From Clostridia bacterium (GTDB taxonomy: Bacteria > Bacillota > Clostridia > Oscillospirales > CAG-272), in assembly GCA_017648085.1 (NCBI GenBank), contig JAGCJI010000015.1:1-38794 (forward strand): DNA of 38,794 nt, written 5' to 3'. The notes under the pieces were generated by a model. It was not told the DNA's origin, ran no database searches, and was given only the letters and a program-made list of their open reading frames with translations. Both the position numbers and the translations under genes were made by a program. Shown here piece by piece: positions 16,169-24,897 of the stretch. The first letter of the stretch is position 1; each line of letters starts with the position of its first letter.

Positions 16169-16180
16169 AAATCCTCGCTT

Positions 16181-16221
16181 ACGTGCGACAAGGGTTCTAA
16201 CCTTGTCGCACGTTTATTTTT
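16181..16221 (+). terminator. Rho-independent terminator of the pyrH-polC run
   Basis: A 13-base perfect stem (ACGTGCGACAAGG with CCTTGTCGCACGT, 16181-16193 and 16201-16213) followed by TTATTTTT. Confidence 0.9.
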
Positions 16222-16278
16222 ACCGCTTTGCACCTTTGTGTGAAAAGCTCACGTAGGAACAAATAAGTTTAAAGATTA

Positions 16279-16318
16279 AAAGGAGCGAAGACGTCATCAC
16301 GGTCTCTCGCTCCCTTTA
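16279..16318 (-). terminator. Terminator of the - strand glmM-linked small-gene cluster
   Basis: Arms AAAGGAGCGA and TCGCTCCCTTT close an inner stem AGAC/GTCT. It lies just past the end of the - strand gene at 16324 and reads as its terminator. Confidence 0.7.
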
Positions 16319-16323
16319 AAGCC

Positions 16324-16656
16324 TTATTTGAATATCAGAAGTATAAGTAGCATAATCGCGCATTCCTTGTCGCCACCGCTTGAAAATAGCAGGAACAGAG
16401 CAATGCCGATTATTATAAGCTCCTCTCGTCCTATGTGAAAATCCTTTCCGATTTTCTTAACCTCGGGGAAAAGTCCGCCGCCAAGTCGTGTAAGTAAACC
16501 GAAAATTCCGCCATCCTCATCACTTTTGCGCGCTATGACTTCCTCTGTCTTCTCTGCCGCCGCGTCCTCTTGCGTTTGGGTGTCAAATGCATTTCCGTTA
16601 TACCTTTCGGGAATGTTTATTTTCTCGTCCTCCGGAAAATACGTGCGCGTATACAT
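16324..16656 (-). CDS. Small membrane protein of unknown function
   Basis: 110 residues. Residues 1-~70 are charged and polar (MYTRTYFPEDEKINIPERYN, then an acidic stretch), followed by GKDFHIGREELIIIGIALFL and a second hydrophobic run ending AIMLLILLIFK, so one or two membrane passes at the C-terminus. The start overlaps the stop of the upstream gene by one base (TAATG), so the two are translated together. I recall similar small genes with an EELIIIGIALFLLFS-type end in Clostridia, but no function. Last gene of a co-directional cluster of five; could be structural or sporulation-related, without evidence either way. Confidence 0.75.
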   Translation of the reverse strand: MYTRTYFPEDEKINIPERYNGNAFDTQTQEDAAAEKTEEVIARKSDEDGGIFGLLTRLGGGLFPEVKKIGKDFHIGREELIIIGIALFLLFSSGGDKECAIMLLILLIFK

Positions 16657-16973
16657 TACTTTGACCTCATTACGTCAAGAATATCGACGATAGACAGCAT
16701 TGAATCTATCGCCTGGCCGCGCTTTTCGGATACGTAGGGTTTGAGCGCGCACAGAAGCTCTCTGCGCCGTACCTTCGGTGAAGGTGTGGCAACCGTCTCG
16801 GTGTACTCCTCTGCGACTGACGCCGTTTCTCTCACCGTCTCTCCGCCGAGGGATGCGGGCTCGCTCAATGCCGTTTTGTTTTCGCCGCCGTTTGCCAGCC
16901 CCTTGATCTGCTCAATAAGAGCCGGGTTTTCCATAATCAGATTTACAATTCTGGATAAATCGGAATCTGCCAC
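16656..16973 (-). CDS. Small soluble protein of unknown function
   Basis: 105 residues, no membrane segment. N-terminal helix-like SDLSRIVNLIMENPALIEQI, a low-complexity Glu/Thr/Ala middle, and a basic C-terminal helical part, VRRRELLCALKPYVSEKRGQ, followed by IDSMLSIVDILDVM. The RRxELLxALKPYxSxxR segment looks conserved: I recall it in other small Clostridial proteins of unknown role. Spaced 10 bases after the 17205 gene and coupled by TAATG to the next one. Confidence 0.75.
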   Translation of the reverse strand: MADSDLSRIVNLIMENPALIEQIKGLANGGENKTALSEPASLGGETVRETASVAEEYTETVATPSPKVRRRELLCALKPYVSEKRGQAIDSMLSIVDILDVMRSK

Positions 16974-16983
16974 CTCGTCCCCC

Positions 16984-17205
16984 TTATTTCATCTTTTTAC
17001 AGCTGTTCATTATTCTTGCCGCGTCGCCCAAGGTTATTTTCTCGCTTCCGCGCATTGCACCGCGTATTCTCTCCATATCCTCGTGCTTCGGGGCGGCTTT
17101 CGGTAGGGTATAACCGTGGGCCTTTGCCATCTCGTATATTTCCGCCCACAGCGCATCGTCACTTTTTTCGGCCATTTGCTTCAATTTTTCTTTATCAAGC
17201 TTCAT
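16984..17205 (-). CDS. Small charged protein of unknown function
   Basis: 73 residues, Lys/Glu-rich, all-helical in appearance: MKLDKEKLKQMAEKSDDALW, then a central AHGYTLPKAAPKHEDMERIR and C-terminal ITLGDAARIMNSCKKMK. GGAGG sits 5-6 bases before the ATG at 17205, so translation is well supported. It is the first of three short genes downstream of glmM. The 60 bases between it and glmM contain an inverted repeat (TGTCGTA at 17238-17244, TACGACA at 17259-17265) without a T run. No family recognised. Confidence 0.75.
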   Translation of the reverse strand: MKLDKEKLKQMAEKSDDALWAEIYEMAKAHGYTLPKAAPKHEDMERIRGAMRGSEKITLGDAARIMNSCKKMK

Positions 17206-17265
17206 AATAACCTCCGTATTGTTCTATACCCATCTTATGTCGTACTGCACTTATACGTTACGACA

Positions 17266-18624
17266 CTATAAAAGCTCCGTTAGCCTTAGCGATATTTTAT
17301 CTGAAAGCTTATTCACTACGCGTACCGTCTTTTCCTCGTCATCCCCCTCTGCCATTATTCTTACGAGCGGCTCCGTGCCCGATGGGCGCACGAGTATTCT
17401 TCCTCCGCCGGCAAGCTCCGCCTCGGCGTCGCGTATTGCCGCCTTTATTTCTCCGTCTATGAAAAGCGATAGCTTTCTTTTTTCGTCAGCTTCAAGATTT
17501 ATTATATGCTGCGGATATCTTTTCATAACGCGAGCAAGCTCCGATAGGCTTTTTCCCGATTCCTTTACACAGGAGAGCAGGGCAATAGCCGTGAGCTGAC
17601 CGTCACCCGTAGTGGCGTATTCGCGTAAAATAACGTGTCCTGATTGCTCGCCACCCAGCACGTATCCCTCGCGCCTCATTGCCTCAAGGACGTATCGGTC
17701 GCCGACTGCGGTGGATATGAATTTAATACCTATTCGGTCGCAGAATTTTTGAAATCCGAAATTCGTCATTACCGTGCCTACAACCGCGTTATGCGCAAGC
17801 CTGCCGCGCGCCTTCATATCAGATGCCAGAATCGCCATAATGAAATCGCCGTCAATCATATTGCCGTCGCCCGTCACGGCAAGGCAGCGGTCACCATCGC
17901 CGTCAAACGCCACCCCGACGTCTGCTCCCTCGGCTACTACGCGCTGACAAAGCTTCTCTGTGTGCGTTGAACCGCAGCCTTCGTTGATATTCGTTCCGTT
18001 TGGATCGTCCCCCATCATTATAACGTGTGCACCAAGGGATGAAAAAACTCTCTCAGCACTAACGGCAGTCGCTCCGTTTGCCGCGTCGAGTACGATTCGC
18101 ATTCCGTCTAGCCTCGTGCGCGCGCTCGAGATGAGATGGTCAATATAATCCTCGATACCCCCTACCGTGTCGCATATTCTGCCTATTTTATCACCTATAA
18201 TCAGCCGCGTGCCTCCGTCTTTTTCTAAAACTGCCCCCTCGATCTGCTCTTCAAGCTCGTCGGAGAGCTTAAACCCATCCTCACCGAATATTTTTATTCC
18301 GTTATATTTGTAAGGGTTGTGGGAGGCGGAAATTACTATTCCCGCCTTAGCGCCGTATTTTTTTACAAGGTAGGCTATTGCCGGTGTGGGAGCTACACCT
18401 ATAAGGGAGGAGTCAACTCCTGCCGCCGACAGTCCCGCCGCCACCGCCGCGGAAAGCATGCGTGAGGAGATACGGGTGTCCTCGCCTATAAGAACCTGCG
18501 TCCGCTCATTTCCGCCATCTGATATAAGTGAGCCGAGCGCGCGACCTATTTCCATTGCCAGCTCCGGTGTTAAATATTCGTTTGCAATGCCTCTTACTCC
18601 GTCCGTTCCGAATAGCCTTCTCAT
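17266..18624 (-). CDS. glmM: Phosphoglucosamine mutase
   Basis: Converts glucosamine-6-phosphate to glucosamine-1-phosphate for UDP-GlcNAc and peptidoglycan synthesis. MRRLFGTDGVRGIAN at the start, GIVISASHNPYKYNGIKIF with the phospho-serine near residue 100, the metal loop DGDGDR near 240, GGEQSGHVI and the C-terminal phosphate-binding RPSGTEPLVRIM are all present. 452 residues fits the family. The ATG at 18624 overlaps the stop of the upstream gene (ATGA); a GTG at 18633 is a weaker alternative. Confidence 0.97.
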   Translation of the reverse strand: MRRLFGTDGVRGIANEYLTPELAMEIGRALGSLISDGGNERTQVLIGEDTRISSRMLSAAVAAGLSAAGVDSSLIGVAPTPAIAYLVKKYGAKAGIVISASHNPYKYNGIKIFGEDGFKLSDELEEQIEGAVLEKDGGTRLIIGDKIGRICDTVGGIEDYIDHLISSARTRLDGMRIVLDAANGATAVSAERVFSSLGAHVIMMGDDPNGTNINEGCGSTHTEKLCQRVVAEGADVGVAFDGDGDRCLAVTGDGNMIDGDFIMAILASDMKARGRLAHNAVVGTVMTNFGFQKFCDRIGIKFISTAVGDRYVLEAMRREGYVLGGEQSGHVILREYATTGDGQLTAIALLSCVKESGKSLSELARVMKRYPQHIINLEADEKRKLSLFIDGEIKAAIRDAEAELAGGGRILVRPSGTEPLVRIMAEGDDEEKTVRVVNKLSDKISLRLTELL

Positions 18625-19304
18625 TCCTCGCACACCTCTCCCCGCCTTCTCATCGGCTCGTGGCCGTCGCCGTAAAAGTAGGAGTCGGGCTCGATTATTC
18701 CCCCTGCTCTTGATAGGGGATATATTATTGACCGTCTGCCGATAATAGTGCCCGGCAGAATTACTGCATTACATCCGACCTGGCTCTTATCACCGACTAA
18801 AGCTCCCATCTTTCGCATACCCGTGTCAATTTTTTCACCGTATGCCTTGATTTTTACGTTCTTTCCGTCCAGCCTTAAATTTGATATTATTGCCCCCGCA
18901 CCCAAATGCGCCTTGTAGCCTATAATGCTGTCACCGACGTAATTGTAGTGCGGCAATTGCGCACCGTCAAGAATTATCGAGTTTTTAACCTCAGTGCTGT
19001 TGCCAATAACTACACCGTCACCGATTATTGCGCTTCCACGTATATACGCGCCCGGCCTGATTTGAGTGCCCCTGCCTATCACGGTAGGGCCGAGTATAGT
19101 CACGTCATGGAAAATCTCCGCACTTTCAGCCGCAAAGACACAGTCGCCTATTTTTTTGTAGTCAGATGGTAGGCGTGTCACAATATATTCGCAAAAATCG
19201 CGTATTTTGCCAATACATTCCCACGGCGTGTCGGATTCCGTAATAACCTCTTGTGCAATCGTGTGTGTGAAGTCAAATAGTTCGTCAAGCTTTGGTATTT
19301 TCAT
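18621..19304 (-). CDS. Left-handed beta-helix (hexapeptide repeat) protein, GlmU C-terminal-like
   Basis: 227 residues from the ATG at 19304, which has GGGAGG 6 bases upstream; a longer frame to 19349 lacks such a site. Residues ~70-200 carry hexapeptide repeats: VTILGPTVIGRGTQIRPGAY, AIIGDGVVIGNSTEVKNSII, HYNYVGDSIIGYKAHLGAGA, then GDKSQVGCNAVILPGTIIGR. This is the acetyltransferase fold of GlmU's C-terminal half, and VGDSIIGYKAHLGAGAIISN corresponds to its active-site region. There is no pyrophosphorylase N-terminus. Overlap with glmM suggests work in amino-sugar metabolism, perhaps as an acetyl- or acyltransferase on glucosamine-1-phosphate; the exact substrate is inferred. Confidence 0.85.
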   Translation of the reverse strand: MKIPKLDELFDFTHTIAQEVITESDTPWECIGKIRDFCEYIVTRLPSDYKKIGDCVFAAESAEIFHDVTILGPTVIGRGTQIRPGAYIRGSAIIGDGVVIGNSTEVKNSIILDGAQLPHYNYVGDSIIGYKAHLGAGAIISNLRLDGKNVKIKAYGEKIDTGMRKMGALVGDKSQVGCNAVILPGTIIGRRSIIYPLSRAGGIIEPDSYFYGDGHEPMRRRGEVCEE

Positions 19305-19343
19305 AATTTCCTCCCGATTTTTTATCTCTCTTATTATATGCAC

Positions 19344-19372
19344 TTGCAAAAATATTTTGCGTATGATATAAT
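19344..19372 (+). promoter_or_regulatory. Promoter of the ABC exporter / BspA-type gene pair
   Basis: TTGCAA (19344-19349), 17 bases, TATAAT (19367-19372). The expected start near 19379 rules out the upstream in-frame start at 19338. On the other strand a TATAAT reads at 19338-19333 and could belong to a divergent promoter, but its -35 is poor. Confidence 0.8.
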
Positions 19373-19421
19373 TATTTTAATCATACAAAACGTCTGTTTT
19401 TTAAAAGCGAGGTATAAAAAA

Positions 19422-21335
19422 ATGCCAAGGGATTTTAAGCATCCTCCGATGCGCTCCGCTCCACCGAGAGAAAAGGGGATTCGCGGACTTCTCCGCCATC
19501 TCAAAAATACGGTTGTTGGATTCACCTCCCGACTTTTTTACATAATATCGCTCGTCTGGGAAGCATCTCCCTTCGTCTTGATATTTATGGCGCTCTTTTG
19601 CATACTCGACGGACTTTTGCCCGTTGTCGGCGCATATATATCCAAGGAGCTGCTTAACGGAATCGCCGATCTTATCGGCGCAGAATCCGCTGGCAGCATA
19701 AAGGCAAATATTTTCGGAACTTTACGCCCGGTGCTTTTCCTTCTTTTGATGGAGTTTATTTACCTCTTTTTCAAAAGAGTTCTTCAATGGGCAAATTCCG
19801 GCGTCACCGCCGTGGCGGGTGAGCTCGTCGTCAATCACATAAAGCTGAAGATAGCAAACAAGGCTAAAACCGTGGATATGTGCTCATTTGACAACCCCGC
19901 CTTTTACGAAAAGCTTGAGAATGCTAACCGTGAGGCAGGTATGCGTCCAATAGGAATCCTTGCCGCAACCTTTAACGTTATAAGCGCCGTTATAAGCGTG
20001 GCGTCCTTTATCGTGGTGCTTGCAACTCTCAGTCCGTGGGCACCCGTCATAATAATAGCCGCCGCGCTTCCCGGTGCTATCGTTAACTATTTTTACCGTC
20101 ACAAGAACTTCAGATATATGCGCCATCATTCCAAGGATAGACGCGAGATGAATTATTATTCGGAGATGATGGTCAATAAGGATCTTGTCAAGGAGGTTAA
20201 GATTCTCGGACTCGGCGATACCTTCGTCGAGAAGTATCAAAGTGCCTTTAAACGTTATTTTAAGGGCCTTAAGAATCTTATACTTCGCGAAAACGTACTT
20301 CGTATAGTCGTCAGCCTTCTTGCGACCGGTGCGAATTGCTTCCTTTTCGCATATGTAGCATATGACGTAATATTCAGCAACGGAATGATAGGCGACTATT
20401 CTTTGTATACGGGCGCGTTAAGCTCGGTGACCACTTACGTCACGACGCTCGTCACCGCAACCGCAACGATATACGAGGGTACTCTGTTTATTGATAATAT
20501 GATAGAATTTATGAAGGAGAAAAATACGGTCGTTTCCATTCTCCCCGAGCCCTTGAAGCCGGAGCGCGGCAAGGCGCACGTGATAGAGTTCCGCGGCGTT
20601 TCCTTCTCATATCCCGGCACTGACAGAAAGGTGCTTGACGGCATTAATCTGACGCTTAAGTCGGGCGAGCGCGCCGTCCTCGTCGGACTTAACGGCGCAG
20701 GAAAAACCACGCTTATAAAGCTCCTTACCCGTCTTTACGACCCCACGGAGGGCGCGATATATCTTGACGGTCGCGATATACGCGAGTACGATCCCACCGC
20801 GCTTTACGATATGTTCGGAATCATATTCCAGGATTTCGGAAAATACGCGGTCACCGTGGCTGAAAATATCAGCTTCGGCGACATTACCAAGCCACGCGAT
20901 GAGGAAAAAATACGTGCCGCCGCCATTTCCGCCGATTCCGATGCCTTTATTTCGGAGCTTCCTCGCGGATACGATACCCCTCTTACCAGGATGTTTGAGG
21001 AGAACGGCATAGAGCTTTCAGGTGGGCAGTGGCAGAAGCTCTCCGTAGCCCGTGCCTTCTATAAGGATTCCGACGTGCTTATCCTTGATGAGCCCACCGC
21101 TGCTCTTGACGCGCTTGCGGAGCAGGCAATATTCAATCAGTTTGCCCGTCTTGCCGAGGGAAAAATAAGCATATTCGTTTCACACAGACTTTCTAGTGCC
21201 GTTACCGCCGACAAAATAGTCGTCCTTAAGGGCGGAAAAATTGTCGAGCTTGGAACGCATAAGGAGCTTATGGCAAGTGGAGGAGAATACAGCCTCCTGT
21301 TCTCTACCCAGGCTCACCGTTATACTGAACAATAA
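19422..21335 (+). CDS. ABC transporter, fused permease and ATPase (exporter type)
   Basis: 637 residues from ATG 19422, downstream of the mapped promoter, with GCGAGG as ribosome binding site. The N-terminal half has about six hydrophobic segments of the type I exporter fold (residues ~40-350). The ATPase half has Walker A VGLNGAGKTT (~420), Q-loop IIFQDF, signature LSGGQWQK (~532), Walker B VLILDEPTAALD (~552) and the switch SHRLSS. Such half-transporters work as dimers, moving lipids, peptides or drugs outward; the substrate is unknown. The BspA-type lipoprotein gene lies 34 bases downstream and is probably co-transcribed. Confidence 0.93.
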   Translation: MPRDFKHPPMRSAPPREKGIRGLLRHLKNTVVGFTSRLFYIISLVWEASPFVLIFMALFCILDGLLPVVGAYISKELLNGIADLIGAESAGSIKANIFGTLRPVLFLLLMEFIYLFFKRVLQWANSGVTAVAGELVVNHIKLKIANKAKTVDMCSFDNPAFYEKLENANREAGMRPIGILAATFNVISAVISVASFIVVLATLSPWAPVIIIAAALPGAIVNYFYRHKNFRYMRHHSKDRREMNYYSEMMVNKDLVKEVKILGLGDTFVEKYQSAFKRYFKGLKNLILRENVLRIVVSLLATGANCFLFAYVAYDVIFSNGMIGDYSLYTGALSSVTTYVTTLVTATATIYEGTLFIDNMIEFMKEKNTVVSILPEPLKPERGKAHVIEFRGVSFSYPGTDRKVLDGINLTLKSGERAVLVGLNGAGKTTLIKLLTRLYDPTEGAIYLDGRDIREYDPTALYDMFGIIFQDFGKYAVTVAENISFGDITKPRDEEKIRAAAISADSDAFISELPRGYDTPLTRMFEENGIELSGGQWQKLSVARAFYKDSDVLILDEPTAALDALAEQAIFNQFARLAEGKISIFVSHRLSSAVTADKIVVLKGGKIVELGTHKELMASGGEYSLLFSTQAHRYTEQ

Positions 21336-21369
21336 AGAAAAACGACATAAGTTTACGGAGGCAAATACG

Positions 21370-24300
21370 TTGAAAAAGATTGTATCAATTATCATAAGTG
21401 CAGCCACACTTGTCTTCATAGCCCTTGCACTTAATTCTTGCGGTGGCACGGAGAGTACGGATGGCGACATCAAATATTTCATACCGGAAAATGAGCGTTA
21501 CGCTGAAGTTATCGATTATGTTGGTAATTCGAAGGAAATCGTTATTCCCGAAAGCTATGACGGTATACCCGTTACTCGCATCGGCAGCGAAGCTTTCGTA
21601 AATATGGAAATTAAAAGCATAGTAATTCCCGATAGTGTTAACAAAATAGCTGAAGATGCTTTTGTCGATTGCACGATTGAAGAAGTGACAGCTCCGACGG
21701 GAGTTATCGGTAACGTTGCATTTAAGCAATCGAAAACGATAACCGTAAGCTACGGCGACATCATTACGGGCACATTCGATGCGTATCCTTTGCTTGAAAC
21801 GGTATTCATCAAAAAGAATGTAACTAGTGTGGAAAGTTCTGCTTTTCAAAATTGCACCTCGCTTACAAACGTGATAGTTGAGAGCGAATCAACTATGATA
21901 AGCAAGGAAGCGTTCCTCGGTTGTCAGAACATTAACTTTAACGGCTATTACGGCTGTTCGTATATAGGTAACGAAGAAAATCTGTATTTGATACTTTTTG
22001 ATGGAAATAACCTTGATACCGTTATGGTACACGATAACACCCGTGCTATAGGCGAGGGTGCGTTTGAAAACTGCAGTGAACTTGTCAATATTATATTGCC
22101 GGACGGGCTGAAATTGATACGAAACAGAGCGTTTAAGAGTTGCATAAACCTCACTTTGACAACATTGCCGAACTCACTCGAGGTAATCGGCAGTCAGGCA
22201 TTTTCTCGCTTAAGCGCCAGCGAAACAATAACAATTCCTGATTCAGTAACTGAAATCGGCTATGCTGCATTTGAATATTGCCAAGGGGTGGAGAAGGTCG
22301 TTTTCGGTAAAAATATCGAAGCTATACCGGATAATGCGTTTTATTTCGCACGCGTTGGAGAGATGATAATACCGGAGGGTGTTACGACAATAGGCAGAAA
22401 TGCGTTTTCTAAAAGCATCATTAGTAAATTGGTCATTCCGGACAGCATCGAAGTGATCTATGATAATTCATTCAAAGAGTCGTACACGTATAACGTTACT
22501 ACACCTGCGTTTGCTATTGAATATCTGAATGCTATTTATGTAGATTATTTGACTGTAACCAAAGGCGATATTCCCGACAGCGTGCTTTTTGGAAATCATC
22601 TGATCGAATTAACTCTTAACGAGGGCGTTACGTCTATAGGCGTAATGGCATTCAGCTCAAGCAGATATCTTGAAACGGTGCATATTCCGTCCAGCGTCAA
22701 AACGATAAAAGCTTCGGCATTTTCAAATGCACACGATCTTGTGAGCGTAACGGTTGACGAAGGTGTAGAGTATATCGGTGCAAATGCGTTTTACAGCTCT
22801 ACGATGTTAAAGCGTGTATCTTTGCCGAATTCCCTAAAGGAGATCGGTGAATCTGCGTTTGAATACTGTATAAATCTTGAAAGTGTATCGCTTCCGAACC
22901 AATTAACAAAAGTGCAGGCAAATACTTTCAAACAATGTTATAGTCTTATCATAGCGGATCTCGGCACGGGCATAACAGAAATCGGTGAATCTGCGTTTGA
23001 GAACACCGGACTTATGACCTTGACTATAGGCAAACAAGTTAAAAAGATAGAGAGCAATGCTTTTTTGGACTGTGAACGACTAATAGAGGTAATAAACAAA
23101 TCCGACCTAAACATTTCTCTCGGCTCTGAACTTCACGGCAAAATTGCACTCTATGCAAAAACGGTTCATGACGGTGAAAGCAAGGTAACGCTGTATAACG
23201 ACTATTATTTTTATGAAAACGGGGGTGAGCGTTACCTTCTCTCCTATGCGGGTGACGAAACATCGTTGTCATTGCCTGCAGCATATAACGGCAATAGCTA
23301 TGCGATATACAACTATGCATTCTATAAACGCGATGAACTCGTATTTGTTGATATACCCGACGGAGTCGTAGACATATGTAAGGCTGCGTTTTTAGATTGC
23401 TCCGGTATCGAAACGGTTAACGGATGTAATAACGTAAAAACAATAGCCAGCTCTGCATTTGCAAGATGTTCGAAGCTTAAGTCTATATCGTTATCCTCAA
23501 TAGAGCATATAGGTAACGCAGCATTTGATGCGTGCGGATATCTTAAAAGTGTAACGTTCGGAAATTCACTTAAAACGATTGGTAGAGCTGCGTTTTGGTT
23601 TTGTCAGAGTCTGGAATCTATAAATATTCCGGATTCTGTTACGGAAATCGGAAGTCGTGCTTTCGGGGATTGCCAAAACCTTAAAAGCGTCACCCTGCCA
23701 GCTGGAATAACAACTATAGAATCCGAACTGTTCTCCACCTGTAAAGCACTTAAGTCCATATCTATTCCGTATGGCGTTACAGCGATAAAGGATTATGCTT
23801 TTTCGGGCTGCTTTAATCTTGTTACCACTATCATTCCTTCTACTGTAAAAGAAATCGGCGAATTTGCGTTTAATAATTGCGAATCGCTCGCAGAAATAAC
23901 GATTCCCGAAGGGGTAACCGAGATAAAGCAATATGCATTTGGAAGCTGTGAGGCGTTGACCGAAATTATCCTCCCCAACAGCGTAACGACTATAGGACCA
24001 TGCGCATTTTCGTCGTGCTCAGGCATAAAATCTCTTGTTATCGGAGATGGTGTTACTACGTTAAGTAGTCATGCATTCGTCTATTGTAATAATCTTCTTA
24101 CCGTAAGCATCTCGAAGAGTGTAAACGATATTAGTAGCGATGCGTTCTTCGAATGTAAGTCGCTTATCTCGATAACCGTAGATCCCGACAATCCGAAATA
24201 TTCTTCAATAAACGGAGATCTTTATACCAAGGACGGTAAAACGATTATTCAATATGCACTGGGCAAACCGGATACTGAAGTAGTTATTACAGGAACCGTT

Positions 24301-24828
24301 GAAATCATAGGACCATATGCATTCTATAGCGCCGATAATATTGTTGAATTGATAATTGGGGACGGCGTGAAAATTATTTCGGAGTCTGCTTTTATGTATT
24401 CTAAAAACCTTGTCACTATCGTTATCGGTAACGGCGTGGAAAGCATTGGTGAATACGCTTTTGCCACTTGCCAAAAAGTTGAGAATCTTACAATCGGTGA
24501 ATCGGTAAAGACTATTGACAACAGTGCATTCTCAAGCATGTCAAAGCTTCGCACACTGATAATTCCTGACAGCGTAGTTTCCATCAAACGCGGCGCCTTT
24601 TCTGGCTGCTCGGCTATCAGAACCGTTGTTATTGGTTCCGGTCTTACGGAAATGTCATTGTCATTCTCAGGCTCCGTTACCTCGTTAACGTTTAAAAACA
24701 CGAGCGGATGGGGATATTTTGAAGATGAAGTGTGGTGCGAAATTTCTGAAAGCGAGCTTTCCAATCCGGAAGAAGCAGCCGCGCTGTTCAAAGCGAAGCT
24801 TTATTGGAGAACGTTATACAGAAAATAA
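21370..24828 (+). CDS. BspA-type leucine-rich-repeat surface lipoprotein
   Basis: Start TTG at 21370 with GGAGG (21357-21361) eight bases upstream; it yields a lipoprotein signal peptide (LKKIVSIIISAATLVFIALA) and lipobox LNSC with Cys 24. An upstream ATG at 21241 would overlap the ABC gene and bury the signal. The mature protein (1152 residues in total) consists almost entirely of ~23-residue TpLRR/BspA repeats of the type AFxxCxxLxxVxIPxSVxxI (dozens of copies, ~50-1110), with an interruption near residues 615-680. The C-terminal ~40 residues are not repeats. BspA-like proteins bind host or bacterial surface molecules; here it should sit on the outer face of the membrane. Confidence 0.92.
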   Translation: MKKIVSIIISAATLVFIALALNSCGGTESTDGDIKYFIPENERYAEVIDYVGNSKEIVIPESYDGIPVTRIGSEAFVNMEIKSIVIPDSVNKIAEDAFVDCTIEEVTAPTGVIGNVAFKQSKTITVSYGDIITGTFDAYPLLETVFIKKNVTSVESSAFQNCTSLTNVIVESESTMISKEAFLGCQNINFNGYYGCSYIGNEENLYLILFDGNNLDTVMVHDNTRAIGEGAFENCSELVNIILPDGLKLIRNRAFKSCINLTLTTLPNSLEVIGSQAFSRLSASETITIPDSVTEIGYAAFEYCQGVEKVVFGKNIEAIPDNAFYFARVGEMIIPEGVTTIGRNAFSKSIISKLVIPDSIEVIYDNSFKESYTYNVTTPAFAIEYLNAIYVDYLTVTKGDIPDSVLFGNHLIELTLNEGVTSIGVMAFSSSRYLETVHIPSSVKTIKASAFSNAHDLVSVTVDEGVEYIGANAFYSSTMLKRVSLPNSLKEIGESAFEYCINLESVSLPNQLTKVQANTFKQCYSLIIADLGTGITEIGESAFENTGLMTLTIGKQVKKIESNAFLDCERLIEVINKSDLNISLGSELHGKIALYAKTVHDGESKVTLYNDYYFYENGGERYLLSYAGDETSLSLPAAYNGNSYAIYNYAFYKRDELVFVDIPDGVVDICKAAFLDCSGIETVNGCNNVKTIASSAFARCSKLKSISLSSIEHIGNAAFDACGYLKSVTFGNSLKTIGRAAFWFCQSLESINIPDSVTEIGSRAFGDCQNLKSVTLPAGITTIESELFSTCKALKSISIPYGVTAIKDYAFSGCFNLVTTIIPSTVKEIGEFAFNNCESLAEITIPEGVTEIKQYAFGSCEALTEIILPNSVTTIGPCAFSSCSGIKSLVIGDGVTTLSSHAFVYCNNLLTVSISKSVNDISSDAFFECKSLISITVDPDNPKYSSINGDLYTKDGKTIIQYALGKPDTEVVITGTVEIIGPYAFYSADNIVELIIGDGVKIISESAFMYSKNLVTIVIGNGVESIGEYAFATCQKVENLTIGESVKTIDNSAFSSMSKLRTLIIPDSVVSIKRGAFSGCSAIRTVVIGSGLTEMSLSFSGSVTSLTFKNTSGWGYFEDEVWCEISESELSNPEEAAALFKAKLYWRTLYRK

Positions 24829-24854
24829 TTCATCAACACTTATATAAACGAAAA

Positions 24855-24882
24855 GCGGAGATGCCGACGTCGGCATCTCCGC
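24855..24882. terminator. Bidirectional terminator between the BspA-type gene and rsmI
   Basis: A perfect 28-base palindrome flanked by AAAA on the left and AATTTTATT on the right. It can end the + strand lipoprotein transcript and the - strand rsmI transcript. Confidence 0.9.
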
Positions 24883-24897
24883 AATTTTATTGTGTCA

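Noticed and set aside
17238..17265. Inverted repeat TGTCGTA/TACGACA after glmM
   Set aside because: 7-base arms with a 14-base loop and no T run; too weak to call a terminator or operator.
21600..24700. Repetitive pattern that could suggest a DNA repeat or CRISPR array
   Set aside because: The repeats are in the protein (about 23 residues, LRR type) and the DNA copies are diverged, with no spacers.
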